A stretch of 39,431 nt of DNA from Sphaerisporangium melleum (GCF_014646695.1 NZ_BMNT01000059.1:1-39431), one strand, 5' to 3'. Shown: positions 7,961 through 16,796, numbered from the stretch's first letter. Program-made: numbers and translations. Notes: generated by a model from the sequence alone, not told the origin.

Positions 7961-8452
7961 GTGACAGAGCGCAAGCCGATCGGGGTCTCCTTCGAGACGT
8001 GGGTCGACCGGCAGATCCGCGAGGCCGCCGAGCGCGGCGCGTTCGACGACCTGCCGGGCGCCGGCAAGCCGCTGCCCGGACAGGGCGAGGCGCACGACGA
8101 CATGTGGTGGATCAAGCGGAAGCTGCAGGAGGAGAACCTGTCGTTCCCGCTGCCCGCTTCGCTCGCCCTGCGCAAGGAGGCCGAGGAGGCCCTGGCCGCG
8201 GTGGCGCGTGCCCGCTCGGAGGACGAGGTGCGCGCGATCGTGGCCGACATCAACCACAAGATCATTGAGGGCACCCGGAAGGCCATGTCCGGGCCGCCGC
8301 TCAATCTGATGCCCTACGACGTCGAAGAGATCGTCCAACAGTGGCGTGACGGCCATCCCGCCCCGCCCGCCCCTGCCCTGCCCCCGCGAAGCGAGGCACG
8401 CCCGAAGCGGCGCTCCTTGTTGCGATGGCTGCACGGCCGCGCCGGCCGCTGA
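7961..8452 (+). CDS. DUF1992 (DnaJ homologue subfamily C member 28-like) protein
   Basis: This 163-residue protein has the DUF1992 core in its first 110 residues: ETWVDRQIREAAERGAFDDL, then PGAGKPLPG, then MWWIKRKLQEENLSFPLPASL and a helix ending in IVADINHKIIEGTRKAM. These residues are the family signature, found in bacteria and in human DNAJC28; the function is unknown. The C-terminal 40 residues are Pro/Arg-rich. GTG 7961 has a GGGAGG site upstream. It is monocistronic and convergent with the WD40-like gene. Confidence 0.88.
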   Translation: MTERKPIGVSFETWVDRQIREAAERGAFDDLPGAGKPLPGQGEAHDDMWWIKRKLQEENLSFPLPASLALRKEAEEALAAVARARSEDEVRAIVADINHKIIEGTRKAMSGPPLNLMPYDVEEIVQQWRDGHPAPPAPALPPRSEARPKRRSLLRWLHGRAGR

Positions 8453-8603
8453 CCGCACAGGCCCGAGGCGAGATCGCCGGCCGGGTGAGCAGCCGCCGGA
8501 CCGCTGGTCACGCCGCACAGGGCGAGCCTGCCGACGACAGGGCGCCCAGGAACGGGGCCTTCAGTGCCCTCCCGGGGAGCCATCGCGGCCCCATGCGCGC
8601 AGC

Positions 8604-9674
8604 TCACGGGCGGACGGGGAGGAGCCACAGGGTGTAGGGGTCGAGGCCGGTCCCGGGGACCACATCTCCGGCGCGACCCGCGACGAGCCAGCGCGCGTCG
8701 GGGCTGAGCCGCAGCAGGCCGATCTCCCCGGTGGTCACCTTGACCTGTCCCGCGGGGAGGTCCCGGTCCGGACGCCAGGCCAGCACCCTGCCGTCGCTCG
8801 ACCCGGCGAACAGCAGGCCTCCGTCGCTGATCGCGGTGTCACCGGTGTACGACCGCGGGGCGACGTCGATGGTGAGGTCTCTGGTCGTGGTGCCGGTCGC
8901 CGGGTTCCTGACGAGCACGTGCGCGTCGGAGGTGCCGACGCTCGCCCAGCGGGCGGCCGGGCTGTAGCGTGCGGGGTGGAAGCACACACACCACATCGTC
9001 GAGCGCAGGCGCCAGTCACCGGTCCGCCAGGCGTCGTCGCCGAAGATGTCGCCGGTGTGCAGGGCCCCGCCGTCGGCGGAGAACGCCATGCTCGTGTACA
9101 CGTGCCGCTCCCCGCCCTTCGCGGGCGACGGCTGCGACAGCAGCGCCACCCGGCGGCCCGAGGACACCTCGAAGACCGAGACGTCGTCCGTGCCGACCGC
9201 GAGCAGGCGCGCGTGGCGGTCCAGGGCGAGCGCGGTGGTGACGCCGTACACGCCGTCCGCGGGGAACTCGACGAACCGGCCGAGGGCGGGCCGGGCTGTG
9301 TCGAGCAGCTGGACGCCGCCTGCGGTGGCCGCGGCCACGGTGGCCCCGTCGCCCGAGGCGGCCAGCGCCATGACCGGCGAATGCGCGACCTGCAGGACGG
9401 CCTGCGGGGTCGCCGCCACGCCCGCTGCGCGGAACTCCACCCTGCCCGTGGAGGTGCCCACGACCAGCCCGCCGCCTCCGGTGAAGGCGACGGCGGTGAC
9501 GGCCGAGCGGTCCAGCGGCTCGGCCACTCGGACGGCGGGGGCACCGATCAGGGCGGCGGGCGGCGGGTCCACCGGCGCGGAGGGCAACCGCCCGCCGAGG
9601 ACCAGCGCGGCGGACATCCCGGCCCCGACGCCGACGAGCGGGAAGGCCCTCATCCACCGGGGGGCACGGGTCAT
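8604..9674 (-). CDS. WD40/beta-propeller-like membrane-anchored protein
   Basis: This 356-residue protein has one N-terminal hydrophobic segment (AFPLVGVGAGMSAALVLGG) and then a series of propeller-like blades: VTAVAFTGGGGLVVGTSTGRV, PVMALAASGDGATVAAATAG, TTALALDRHARLLAVGTDD, YTSMAFSADGGALHTGDI, LLRLSPDARWLVAG. Blades like these form interaction platforms; no catalytic residues are evident. It probably lies outside the membrane, tethered by the N-terminal helix. It overlaps the upstream gene by four bases (ATGA), so the two are translationally coupled and likely partners. Confidence 0.75.
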   Translation of the reverse strand: MTRAPRWMRAFPLVGVGAGMSAALVLGGRLPSAPVDPPPAALIGAPAVRVAEPLDRSAVTAVAFTGGGGLVVGTSTGRVEFRAAGVAATPQAVLQVAHSPVMALAASGDGATVAAATAGGVQLLDTARPALGRFVEFPADGVYGVTTALALDRHARLLAVGTDDVSVFEVSSGRRVALLSQPSPAKGGERHVYTSMAFSADGGALHTGDIFGDDAWRTGDWRLRSTMWCVCFHPARYSPAARWASVGTSDAHVLVRNPATGTTTRDLTIDVAPRSYTGDTAISDGGLLFAGSSDGRVLAWRPDRDLPAGQVKVTTGEIGLLRLSPDARWLVAGRAGDVVPGTGLDPYTLWLLPVRP

Positions 9675-10570
9675 CGCGAGCCCCGGCGCGCCGTGGGGAT
9701 CGGGGGCAGCGGGGCGCCGGCGGGGACCGTCCGGCTCGGGACCGGCCGCGCGTCGGCGCGCTGGAGAATCCAGGCGTCGGAGAAGTTCCAGGCCCAGGAA
9801 GCGCCCCGGGGGCCGGCCGTCGTGGTGAACCCGCCCGGCGGCCCCACGTCGATCGTCTCCCGCTCACCGTCCACGATGACGTCGAGCCGCAGCCGCCACT
9901 GGTACGTCGCCCGGCGGGCGCTCGCCGACACGGTGAACGCCTCGGTCTCGCCCTTGGCAAGGGTGAACCCGAACGGCGCGCCCCCGTTCGACTCGTAGGC
10001 CACCCGGGGCGGCGCACCGTCGAGATCGACGGAGAACGCGCGGAACGCCACCTCGCCCGCCCCGGGACACCTAGCCGGAATTCCGCCCATTGGCGGCGTT
10101 TTTCGTATTATCTGGACACGGATTCCGTCGACCAGCACCGCACCGTCCGCCTTGCCCTGCAGAATGACCCGGACCACGGTGCTCTCCGCGTCGACTCCGC
10201 CGTTCTTCACCGCCCACCCGTGGAATCCGTCGCAGCCCACCCCCGGGTCGCCGGAGGTCCGGGTGCCGGCCGGGATCACCGTGACCCGGCCCGTGCCACC
10301 GATGCCGCTCATCCGCGCCGGATCGGTCTCGAAGGAGATCGCGATGGCGTCCCTCGGCGGCGTCCGCGCGGCGAGTCGCGTGAGAAGTGTGGTCGCGCCC
10401 CAGGACACCGCGGTGGTGAGCGCGGTGGCCATCACCAGCCCTGGCACGCTGAGCAGACGGTCGCGCAGTGACCGCCCTCCACCATCCGGCCCCGTCACGC
10501 CTCCCCCTCCGCCGATCGGCCGCCCCGCCGTCGGCTCCCCCGCCGCGGCACCGCCGGACAGTGTCGTCAC
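9671..10570 (-). CDS. Membrane-anchored protein of unknown function
   Basis: This 299-residue protein has a Gly-rich cytoplasmic N-terminus, one membrane helix near residues 42-65 (LVMATALTTAVSWGATTLLT) and an extracytoplasmic domain of beta-strand character with two spaced Cys (GVGCDGFHGW and ARCPGAGEV), perhaps a disulfide. I recognise no family. The start is taken as GTG 10570; shorter starts are possible. It is the first gene of a two-gene unit with the WD40-like protein (ATGA overlap), so the pair may form a sensor or scaffold. The upstream region 10660-10740 is AT-richer and may hold the promoter. Confidence 0.65.
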   Translation of the reverse strand: MTTLSGGAAAGEPTAGRPIGGGGGVTGPDGGGRSLRDRLLSVPGLVMATALTTAVSWGATTLLTRLAARTPPRDAIAISFETDPARMSGIGGTGRVTVIPAGTRTSGDPGVGCDGFHGWAVKNGGVDAESTVVRVILQGKADGAVLVDGIRVQIIRKTPPMGGIPARCPGAGEVAFRAFSVDLDGAPPRVAYESNGGAPFGFTLAKGETEAFTVSASARRATYQWRLRLDVIVDGERETIDVGPPGGFTTTAGPRGASWAWNFSDAWILQRADARPVPSRTVPAGAPLPPIPTARRGSR

Positions 10571-10920
10571 CGTCCGCCCGCCGGCCTCCCGTCACGCCGG
10601 GCCGGCGGGAAGGACCCGCCGTCCGCGCGCATGGGCACGTCCCGCAGGTGCAGGTGGACTAAAGCACATTGCCCCTTGAATTTCACAAGCCTTCGGAAAT
10701 GACCATCAGCCGCCCGCGGCCGTTCGTTACACGAAGCACACACCACGACATGCCGGCTGGCGACTCGAGGTCCCTTTCGGCCGGCGGGTATTTCGCGTCC
10801 TCCTCGCCACCCGGGGTGGGCGCGGTCCACGCCGAGGGGACGACCGCGGGAACCGCGCCGGGCCGCGGGACGGATGGCGCCGGCAGGCCCGGGGGCGTGG
10901 GCCGGGCCTGCCGGGGCCGG
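10571..10920. other. Intergenic region between two minus-strand operons
   Basis: This 350-base stretch has no supported gene. The segment around 10660-10740 is clearly AT-richer than its surroundings and is the likely promoter region for the gene ending its 5' side at 10570. The remainder presumably holds the 3' end of the sulfur operon. I see no clear hairpin terminator. Confidence 0.5.
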
Positions 10921-11745
10921 TCACGGGTGGGCGGTGAAGTCGCCGAAGCGGCCCTGGTGGTAGAGCAGCGGGTTGCCGGGGTCGTGCACCTCGGCCTCGG
11001 CGACCAGCCCGACGACCAGGAAGTGGTCGCCGACGGTGACGGTGTCGTAGGGCAGGCAGACCAGGTGCGCCGAGACGCCCTGCAGCAGCGGGGCCCCGAG
11101 GGGGCCGGGCCGCCACCGGGTGGGCTCGGCGAAGCGGTCCACGCCCTTGCTCGCGAATCGCGACGCCAGGCCGGCCTGGTCGCCCTTGAGGATGTTGACC
11201 GCGAAGTGATCGGCGGAGCGCAGCCACGGCCAGGTGGTGGACGCCCGGTCGACGTAGAAGGCGACCAGCGGCGGGTCCAGGCTCACCGAGGAGAACGAGG
11301 TCGCGGTCAGCCCGACGGGCACGCCCTCGTTCTGCGCGGTGATGATGACCACGCCGGCCGCGTGGATGGCGAGGGCCTGCCGGAAGGTGCCACCGGTGAC
11401 GGCCACCCCGGAGCCCACCGGCCGCTCCCGGCGCTGGTCGTGGGGGCCGGCCGCGCCGGCGGGCACGGCCCCGTTCGCGGCTGTGGCCGGGTCCCCGGCG
11501 CCGGGCCGGACGAGGGCGACCACGCCGGAACGGTCGCCTGGCACGCCGTCCGGGCCGCCGGCACCCGCCGGAGCGCCGGCGGCGGACGGCGCGGAGCGCG
11601 CAGCCGCGGCGACCGGCCGCAAGGACGGGGCGACCGGCCGCAAGGACGGGGCGGGGCGCGGGACCGGGACGCCGGGCAGGGGGGACGGCGCGGCGTCGTC
11701 GGGCTCGGGTCCGCGGTAGGAGGCGCGCTGGGCGGGGACGGTCAT
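10921..11745 (-). CDS. Flavin reductase (DIM6/NTAB, HpaC-like) with long N-terminal extension
   Basis: This is a 274-residue protein. Residues about 109-274 are a flavin-reductase domain that supplies reduced FMN to two-component monooxygenases (GTFRQALAIHAAGVVIITAQ, GLTATSFSSVSLDPPLVAFY, FAVNILKGDQAGLASRFA, HFLVVGLVAEAEV). The first 105 residues are Pro/Ala/Gly-rich, look disordered, and contain a seven-residue sequence repeated in tandem (21-bp DNA repeat); the family normally lacks this. ATG 11745 overlaps the stop of the preceding SsuE-like gene (ATGA). It is the last gene of the organosulfur operon, so the operon encodes two reductases of different families for one monooxygenase. Confidence 0.88.
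   Translation of the reverse strand: MTVPAQRASYRGPEPDDAAPSPLPGVPVPRPAPSLRPVAPSLRPVAAAARSAPSAAGAPAGAGGPDGVPGDRSGVVALVRPGAGDPATAANGAVPAGAAGPHDQRRERPVGSGVAVTGGTFRQALAIHAAGVVIITAQNEGVPVGLTATSFSSVSLDPPLVAFYVDRASTTWPWLRSADHFAVNILKGDQAGLASRFASKGVDRFAEPTRWRPGPLGAPLLQGVSAHLVCLPYDTVTVGDHFLVVGLVAEAEVHDPGNPLLYHQGRFGDFTAHP
11610..11651. repeat. Two perfect 21-bp tandem copies inside the flavin reductase gene
   Basis: The unit is 21 bp (starts CGACCGGCCGC, ends AAGGACGGGG) and is repeated exactly, in frame, in the low-complexity N-terminal extension. It encodes two copies of a Pro-Ser-Leu-Arg-Pro-Val-Ala type heptad. It looks like recent slippage. Confidence 0.85.
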
Positions 11746-12266
11746 CGCGCGACCTCCCGCGCCGGCGCGGCGCCCAGTTGCGGGGCGACCTGGCCGGCCC
11801 AGGTGCCGAGCACCGCGTCCAGCTCGCCGAACTGCGACTCCAGCAGTGCCAGCCCCGGGGTGGGCACCTGGGCGCCGAGCTCGGCCAGCACCGGCCGCAG
11901 GTGCAGTTCGACGGCCAGCGCGTGCCGGGGGTCGCCCATGAGCAGCAGCGGCAGCGCCACGGTGCCGGTCAGCGCGCCCGGTGGCAGCCGGTCGAGGAAG
12001 ACCTTGAGCAGGCCGGTGTAGGTCGCCTTGTAGGTGGGACTGGCCACCACGAGCACATCGGCCGCCGCCACGGTCTCCAGCGCCGCCCGCACCGCGGGGG
12101 ACGGACCGGGGTCGAGCAGGCGCTGTCCGAGCGCCGACAGGTCCACGACCTCGGGGGCCGTGTCGTGTCCGGCGCGCCGGGCGACCGCCTCGGCGGCGGC
12201 CACCGCGGCGGCCAGCGTGCGGGACCCCACGCGGGGGTTGCCGACCAGGGCGACGAACGAGCTCAT
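11742..12266 (-). CDS. SsuE-like NAD(P)H-dependent FMN reductase
   Basis: This is a 174-residue flavodoxin-fold reductase. FVALVGNPRVGSRTLAAAVA is the FMN phosphate loop and VLVVASPTYKATYTGLLKVF is the conserved SsuE-type segment with the SPTY motif. LPLLLMGDPRHALAVE and a C-terminal helix follow. Such enzymes make FMNH2 for alkanesulfonate or related monooxygenases. The ATG overlaps the stop of the monooxygenase gene (ATGA), and the 3' end overlaps the next gene in the same way. Operon context and fold agree. The gene symbol is left open because the monooxygenase partner is not SsuD-like. Confidence 0.9.
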   Translation of the reverse strand: MSSFVALVGNPRVGSRTLAAAVAAAEAVARRAGHDTAPEVVDLSALGQRLLDPGPSPAVRAALETVAAADVLVVASPTYKATYTGLLKVFLDRLPPGALTGTVALPLLLMGDPRHALAVELHLRPVLAELGAQVPTPGLALLESQFGELDAVLGTWAGQVAPQLGAAPAREVAR

Positions 12267-13627
12267 GACGCCACCGCCACATCCACACGCGCCTTTTGAC
12301 CCGCGCCCGCCGCACGGCTCGCGGTGTACCGGGAGGCGGGCCGGGGCAGTCCGTAGTTGCCGCGCAGCGTGCGGCTTTCGTACTCGGTGCGGAACAGCCC
12401 TCTGACCTGCAGGTCGGGCACCACGTGCTCGACGAACGCCGTCAGGCCGTCGGGCAGGGTGGGGGGCATGATGTTGAACCCGTCGGCGGCGCCGTTCTCG
12501 AACCACGACTGGATCTGGTCGGCGATCTGCTCGGGGGTGCCGGCGACGACGCGGTGACCTCGGCCGCCCGCGAGCCGGCCGAGCAGCCGCCGCACGGTCA
12601 GGCCCTCTCTGCGGGCGAGGTCGATGATCAGTTTGCGCCGGCTCTGCGCGCCCTCGGTCTCCACGGGGATGGCGGGCAGCGGCCGGTCCAGGTCGTCCTC
12701 GGTCAACTCGATGCCGACCAGGTGGGAGAGCTGCGCGAGACCGTAGGCGGGAATGATCAGGTCTTCCAGCTCGCGTGCCAGCCGCTGCGCCTCCTCCTCG
12801 GTGCCGCCGATGATCGGCGAGATGCCGGGCAGGATCAGCAGTTCGCCGGGGCTCCTGCCGTACCGGGCCAGGCGGGACTTCAGGTCGGCGTAGAACTCCT
12901 GGCCTTCGGCGAGGGTCTGCTGGGCGGTGAAGACGGCCTCGGCGAACCGGGCGGCGAACTCCTTGCCGTCCTCGGAGGAGCCGGCCTGGACCAGCAGGGG
13001 GTGGCCCTGCGGCGAGCGGGAGGTGTTCAGCGGCCCGGCGACCCGGAAGTGGGTGCCGTGGTGGTCCGCCGGGTGGATACGGCCGGTGTCGGCGTACTGC
13101 CCGAGGCGGCGGTCGCCCACGATCGCGTCGTCCTCCCAGCCGTCCCATAGCTTGGTGACGACCTCCAGGAACTCGGTCGCCCTGGCGTAGCGGTCGGCGT
13201 GCGCGGGGCGTTCCCTGCCGAAGTTCCTGGCCTCGGCCTCGCCGGCGGAGGTGACGATGTTCCATCCGGCCCGGCCGCCGCTGATGTGGTCCAGCGAGGC
13301 GAACGTGCGGGCGACGTGGAACGGCTCGTTGTAGGTGGTGGAGACGGTGGCGATGAGCCCGATGTGGTCGGTCACCGCCGCGAGCGCCGACAGCAGGGTG
13401 AGGGGCTCCAGCCCGCCGATCGCGTTGTGCCGGACGTCGCCCTGCAGTGCCAGGCCGTCGGCGAGGAAGACCGAGTCCAGCAGGCCGCGCTCGGCGATCC
13501 TGGCCAGTTCCTGGTAGTGCCGCACGTCGGTGAGGCGCGCGGGTTCGGTGCGCGGATGGCGCCAGGCCGCCTCGTGATGGCCGACGCCCATCAAGAAGGC
13601 GTTCAGATGGAGCCTGCGGGTGGTCAT
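12263..13627 (-). CDS. NtaA/SnaA/DmoA-type FMN-dependent monooxygenase (bacterial luciferase family)
   Basis: This is a 454-residue TIM-barrel monooxygenase using FMNH2 and O2. Family marks are LHLNAFLMGVGHHEAAWRHP at the N-terminus, DSVFLADGLA, TYNEPFHVARTFASLDHISG, AGWNIVTSAGEAEARNFGR, HPLLVQAGSSEDGKEFAARF and a C-terminal GTPEQIADQIQSWFENGAADG. Length and motifs match the NtaA/DszA/DmoA group (about 440-480 aa) rather than SsuD (about 380 aa). The substrate may therefore be an organosulfur compound such as a sulfide or sulfone rather than a simple alkanesulfonate; this is inference from the ssu-type transporter and leader peptide. It overlaps both neighbours by four bases. Confidence 0.9.
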   Translation of the reverse strand: MTTRRLHLNAFLMGVGHHEAAWRHPRTEPARLTDVRHYQELARIAERGLLDSVFLADGLALQGDVRHNAIGGLEPLTLLSALAAVTDHIGLIATVSTTYNEPFHVARTFASLDHISGGRAGWNIVTSAGEAEARNFGRERPAHADRYARATEFLEVVTKLWDGWEDDAIVGDRRLGQYADTGRIHPADHHGTHFRVAGPLNTSRSPQGHPLLVQAGSSEDGKEFAARFAEAVFTAQQTLAEGQEFYADLKSRLARYGRSPGELLILPGISPIIGGTEEEAQRLARELEDLIIPAYGLAQLSHLVGIELTEDDLDRPLPAIPVETEGAQSRRKLIIDLARREGLTVRRLLGRLAGGRGHRVVAGTPEQIADQIQSWFENGAADGFNIMPPTLPDGLTAFVEHVVPDLQVRGLFRTEYESRTLRGNYGLPRPASRYTASRAAGAGQKARVDVAVAS

Positions 13628-14565
13628 GAGGAGGTCCTCCAGGTCGAGAAGCGGCGCTCCACACTGACGAGGAGCAGATTGAACAGCAGGCCGAGCACGG
13701 AGATGGTGATGATCCCGGCGTACATTTCGGGGATGCGGAAGCTGAACTGGGCGTCCTGGATGAGGTAGCCGAGGCCGGCCTTGGCGCCGACCATCTCGGC
13801 GAACAGCAGCACGAGGATCGAGTACGCCCCGGCGAGCCGGATGCCGGTGAAGACGGTGGGCACGGCCGCCGGCAGGATCACCTTGCGGAACAGCCGCAGG
13901 GAGCCGAGCCCCATCGACCGGGCCGACTTGATCAGCAGCGGCTCGACGGTGCGCACCCCGCCGATGGTGTTCAGCAGGATCGGCCAGGCGCAGGCGTACA
14001 GCACGAATATGATCTTGGACGGCTCGCCGAGGCCGAAGATCAGGATGAACACCGGGAGCAGGGCCACGGCGGAGGTGTTGCGGAACAACTCCAGGACGGG
14101 GCTGAGGAAGTCGGCGACCGGCCGGTACCACCCGATCGCCAGCCCGAGCGGGATGGCCAGCACGATGGCCAGGCCGAAGCCGGCCAGTGAGCGCACCAGG
14201 GAGGCCTGGAAGTGCTCCAGCAGCCGCCCGTCCGCCAGCAGGTCGTACCAGGCGGTCAGGACCTCCGACAGCGGCGGCACGAAGACCCGGTCCACCGCGC
14301 CGGTGCGGGGAAGCAGCTCCCAGGCGGCCGCCAGCAGCGCGAGGGCCAGCGAGCGGCGCAGCCACAGCGCCGCCCGCGCTCCGGCCGCCCGCCACCCCCG
14401 CCTGGCGCCCTCGCGGGCGGGGGTCACGGGACCGGCGGCGGCGGTCGTGGCGGTCGCCGGGATCGCGGGACCGGAGGCCGGACCGGGAACGGAGGTGACG
14501 TCGGCGCCAGAGGCCGCACCGGTGCGCGGCCGGTGGCCGGTCGGGGTGGCGAGGGTGTCAGCCAA
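13624..14565 (-). CDS. ABC transporter permease, SsuC/TauC type
   Basis: This 313-residue inner-membrane permease has a BPD-type core from about residue 80: LALALLAAAWELLPRTGAVD, FQASLVRSLAGFGLAIVLAIPLG, and the EAA-like loop SARSMGLGSLRLFRKVILPA that contacts the ATPase. IRLAGAYSILVLLFAEMVGA and a final membrane segment follow. The N-terminal 60 residues are Ala/Pro/Thr-rich. TTG 14565 overlaps the ATPase stop (TTGGCTGA) and has an AGGAG upstream. The family imports sulfonates, taurine or nitrate-like anions; the operon points to organosulfur compounds. Confidence 0.88.
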   Translation of the reverse strand: MADTLATPTGHRPRTGAASGADVTSVPGPASGPAIPATATTAAAGPVTPAREGARRGWRAAGARAALWLRRSLALALLAAAWELLPRTGAVDRVFVPPLSEVLTAWYDLLADGRLLEHFQASLVRSLAGFGLAIVLAIPLGLAIGWYRPVADFLSPVLELFRNTSAVALLPVFILIFGLGEPSKIIFVLYACAWPILLNTIGGVRTVEPLLIKSARSMGLGSLRLFRKVILPAAVPTVFTGIRLAGAYSILVLLFAEMVGAKAGLGYLIQDAQFSFRIPEMYAGIITISVLGLLFNLLLVSVERRFSTWRTSS

Positions 14566-15439
14566 GGGTGCGCTCCTGCTCCTGGGCCGCGGCGACCTCG
14601 TCGCGCAGCAGGGTCCAGATCTCGTGGCGGTACTCACCGAAGCGCGGATCGGCGCGCAGGTCGCCCTCGCGCGAGCCGAAGGCCACCTCGATCACCTTCT
14701 TGATCCGCCCGGGCCGGGAGGTCATCACCGCGACCCGCCGGCCGAGGTACACCGCCTCGTCGATGCCGTGGGTGATGAAGACGATGGTCTTGCCGGTCTT
14801 CTCCCAGATGCGCAGCAGCTCCTCCTGGAGCGACTCGCGGGTCTGGGCGTCCAGGGCCGCGAACGGTTCGTCCATCAGCAGCACGTCCGGGTCGAAGGCG
14901 AGGCTGCGGGCGATCGCGATGCGCTGGCGCATGCCGCCGGACAGCTCGTGCGGGTAGCGCTGCTCGAACCCCGCGAGCCCGACCAGCTCGATGTAGTGCC
15001 GGGCGAGCGCGCGGCGTTCGCGCCGCGGCACGTCCTTGGCCTCCAGGCCGAACTCGATGTTGGCCAGGGCGGTGCGCCAGGGGAACAGGGCGTACTGCTG
15101 GAAGACGACGCCCCGGTCCAGGCCGGGCCCGGTCACCGGGCGGCCGTCGATGAGGATCTCGCCGCCGCTCGGCGCGGTGAGGCCGCCGATCAGGTCGAGC
15201 AGGGTCGACTTGCCGCAGCCGCTCGGGCCGACCAGGGTGAGGAACTCCCCCTCGTGCACCGCGAGGTCGACGCCCTCCAGCGCGGTGAACGGCCTGTCGG
15301 CCCCTCTGACCTGGAAGGTCTTGCCGACGGCCCTGACGTCGATCTTCGTGTGCACCAGGGTCCGCCTCGGGACGCCGATGGAGACCGCCGTCACCGGCGA
15401 GGCCTCCCCGGACGCGGTACGGTGGCCGGCGATGGTCAT
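14558..15439 (-). CDS. ABC transporter ATPase, SsuB/TauB type
   Basis: This is a 293-residue ATP-binding subunit. Walker A is at 71-79 (GPSGCGKST). The Q-loop is FQQYALFPWRTALANIEFGL, the signature LSGGMRQRIAIARSLAFDP, Walker B VLLMDEPFAALDAQTR, and the switch His is in VFITHGIDEAVYLG. Residues 1-30 are an extra N-terminal segment. ALFPW and the C-terminal features fit the nitrate/sulfonate/taurine subfamily. The ATG overlaps the stop of the binding-protein gene (ATGA). It energises import by the adjoining permease and lipoprotein. Confidence 0.93.
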   Translation of the reverse strand: MTIAGHRTASGEASPVTAVSIGVPRRTLVHTKIDVRAVGKTFQVRGADRPFTALEGVDLAVHEGEFLTLVGPSGCGKSTLLDLIGGLTAPSGGEILIDGRPVTGPGLDRGVVFQQYALFPWRTALANIEFGLEAKDVPRRERRALARHYIELVGLAGFEQRYPHELSGGMRQRIAIARSLAFDPDVLLMDEPFAALDAQTRESLQEELLRIWEKTGKTIVFITHGIDEAVYLGRRVAVMTSRPGRIKKVIEVAFGSREGDLRADPRFGEYRHEIWTLLRDEVAAAQEQERTLG

Positions 15440-16455
15440 GACGCACTCCCTGTGGCGTACGGGTTGTAGGCGTTGGTGAACAGGTCGGCCACCTTGACCT
15501 GGCCGGGTTCGATCTCGCCCTCGCGTTCGAGCCAGTCGGCCCAGGTCTGGAAGTCCCGGGCCTCGATGACCCCGCCCTTCTGGGCGACTCCGCTGCTCTT
15601 CCAGAAGCCGATGGCGCTCGCGTCCTCGTTCCTGCCCCGGGCTGCGATGATCTTCCGGTACTCGGCGACCACCTCTTCCCGGGAGTGGTCCTGGGTCCAC
15701 CGCACCGCCTTGGCGAAGGCCTCGACGAACTTCCTGGTGGTGCCGGGGTTGCGCTTGATGAACGGCTCGGTGAGCACGACGCTGCCCGCGGTGAACGGGC
15801 CGAACAGGTCGATGTCCGTGAACAGCGGGTGGATGCCGCCGCGCTCCAGTGCCTTGTCGCGCAGGATGCCCGACAGCGCGGCGACGTCGATCTGCCCCTG
15901 GCGCAGCGCCTGCTCGGTGCTGACCGGCGGCACCACGACCAGCTCGACCTTGTCGATCTCCTGCGGGGTGAGCCCGCCCCGCTTGAGGTACTCCTTGAGC
16001 ACGGCCTCCAGGTGGGCGCCGAGGGTGTTGACGCCGATCTTCTTGCCGATCAGGTCGCGAGGGCCCTTGATGGGCGAGCCGTCGGGGACGTAGTAGCCGA
16101 TGAAGCTGTCCTTGTCGCTGCCGTAGTAGCCGACCACCGCCTTGATCGGCGCGCCGGCGGCGGCGAGCTTGACGATCGCGCCGTTGAACGCGCCGCCGAA
16201 GTCGGTCTGGCCGGTGGCGGCGGCCTGGATGTCCTGCGGGCCGGAGATGGTGTTGCCGATCCACTTGAGCTTGACAGGGGCGAGGTAGCCGAGGTGCTCG
16301 GCCAGCTCGGGGAAGGTGACGGCGCCGACGCTGCCCTGGTAGCGCAGCTCGGTGACCTCGGCGCCGCCCGCCCCGGCGGCGCCGGAGGCCGAGCCGCACG
16401 CGGCCAGGGTGATCGCCAGCAGGACGGGGACGAGAGCATGTCTGTGTCTGATCAC
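15436..16455 (-). CDS. ABC transporter substrate-binding lipoprotein, SsuA/TauA type
   Basis: This 339-residue lipoprotein has a signal MIRHRHALVPVLLAITLAAC (lipid-modified Cys at 20). The mature protein has NMT1/SsuA-like features: LRYQGSVGAVTFPELAEHLG, then LKWIGNTISGPQDIQAAATGQTD with the usual sulfonate-binding turn, DLIGKKIGVNTLGAH, LRQGQIDVAALSG and FIKRNPGTTRKFVEAFAKAV. It captures the organosulfur substrate outside the membrane. GTG 16455 follows CGAGGACC. A longer frame upstream is Arg/Pro-rich and includes the leader region. It is the first structural gene after the leader peptide. Confidence 0.92.
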   Translation of the reverse strand: MIRHRHALVPVLLAITLAACGSASGAAGAGGAEVTELRYQGSVGAVTFPELAEHLGYLAPVKLKWIGNTISGPQDIQAAATGQTDFGGAFNGAIVKLAAAGAPIKAVVGYYGSDKDSFIGYYVPDGSPIKGPRDLIGKKIGVNTLGAHLEAVLKEYLKRGGLTPQEIDKVELVVVPPVSTEQALRQGQIDVAALSGILRDKALERGGIHPLFTDIDLFGPFTAGSVVLTEPFIKRNPGTTRKFVEAFAKAVRWTQDHSREEVVAEYRKIIAARGRNEDASAIGFWKSSGVAQKGGVIEARDFQTWADWLEREGEIEPGQVKVADLFTNAYNPYATGSAS

Positions 16456-16721
16456 GGAAAAAGTGGTCCTCGTGAGGGGAAACGCGTTCCCGCACGGCCG
16501 CACGCGGGCGTGCCGGAGGGACGGTCGTTTCGCGGAGTGGGTCGTCTGGGGCGTGGACACCGTCGGCCACGTGGAAAGCGGGGAGGCGGCCGCACGGCGT
16601 GGCGCCGCGTGCTCCGCTGTCGCGGTACGGCGCCGGTGCCGCCCGCAGGATTCGGCCCGCCGGGCGGCCGGCGATGCCGGCGGCCGGGACGGGTGCTGAG
16701 AGAGATGCCCGCGGCGTGCGA
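16456..16721 (-). other. Leader-to-gene spacer, possible attenuator
   Basis: These 266 bases separate the leader-peptide stop from the binding-protein start on the minus strand. The spacer is full of short GC-rich inverted repeats, for example CCGGC-ATC-GCCGG and GGGAA-ACGCG-TTCCC. A translation-dependent attenuator would have to lie here. I could not decide between alternative folds by eye. Confidence 0.4.
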
Positions 16722-16796
16722 TCAGCGACACTGTGCGCTGGCGGTGTGGCCCAGGTCCACGTGCCAGCGCCGGGTGAGGTCAATCCCTTGGCCCAT
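16722..16796 (-). CDS. Leader peptide of the organosulfur operon
   Basis: A 24-residue ORF begins MGQGIDLTRRWHVDL and ends TASAQCR before TGA. It matches the recurrent actinobacterial leader-peptide pattern LTxRxHVDLxxxxSAxCR found before sulfur-metabolism and transport genes. The single Cys at position 23, one before the terminal Arg, suggests ribosome stalling that senses cysteine supply; the mechanism is inference. Its ATG lies seven bases after a good -10 hexamer, so its mRNA is probably leaderless. It is very short but strongly supported by motif, position and promoter. Confidence 0.85.
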   Translation of the reverse strand: MGQGIDLTRRWHVDLGHTASAQCR

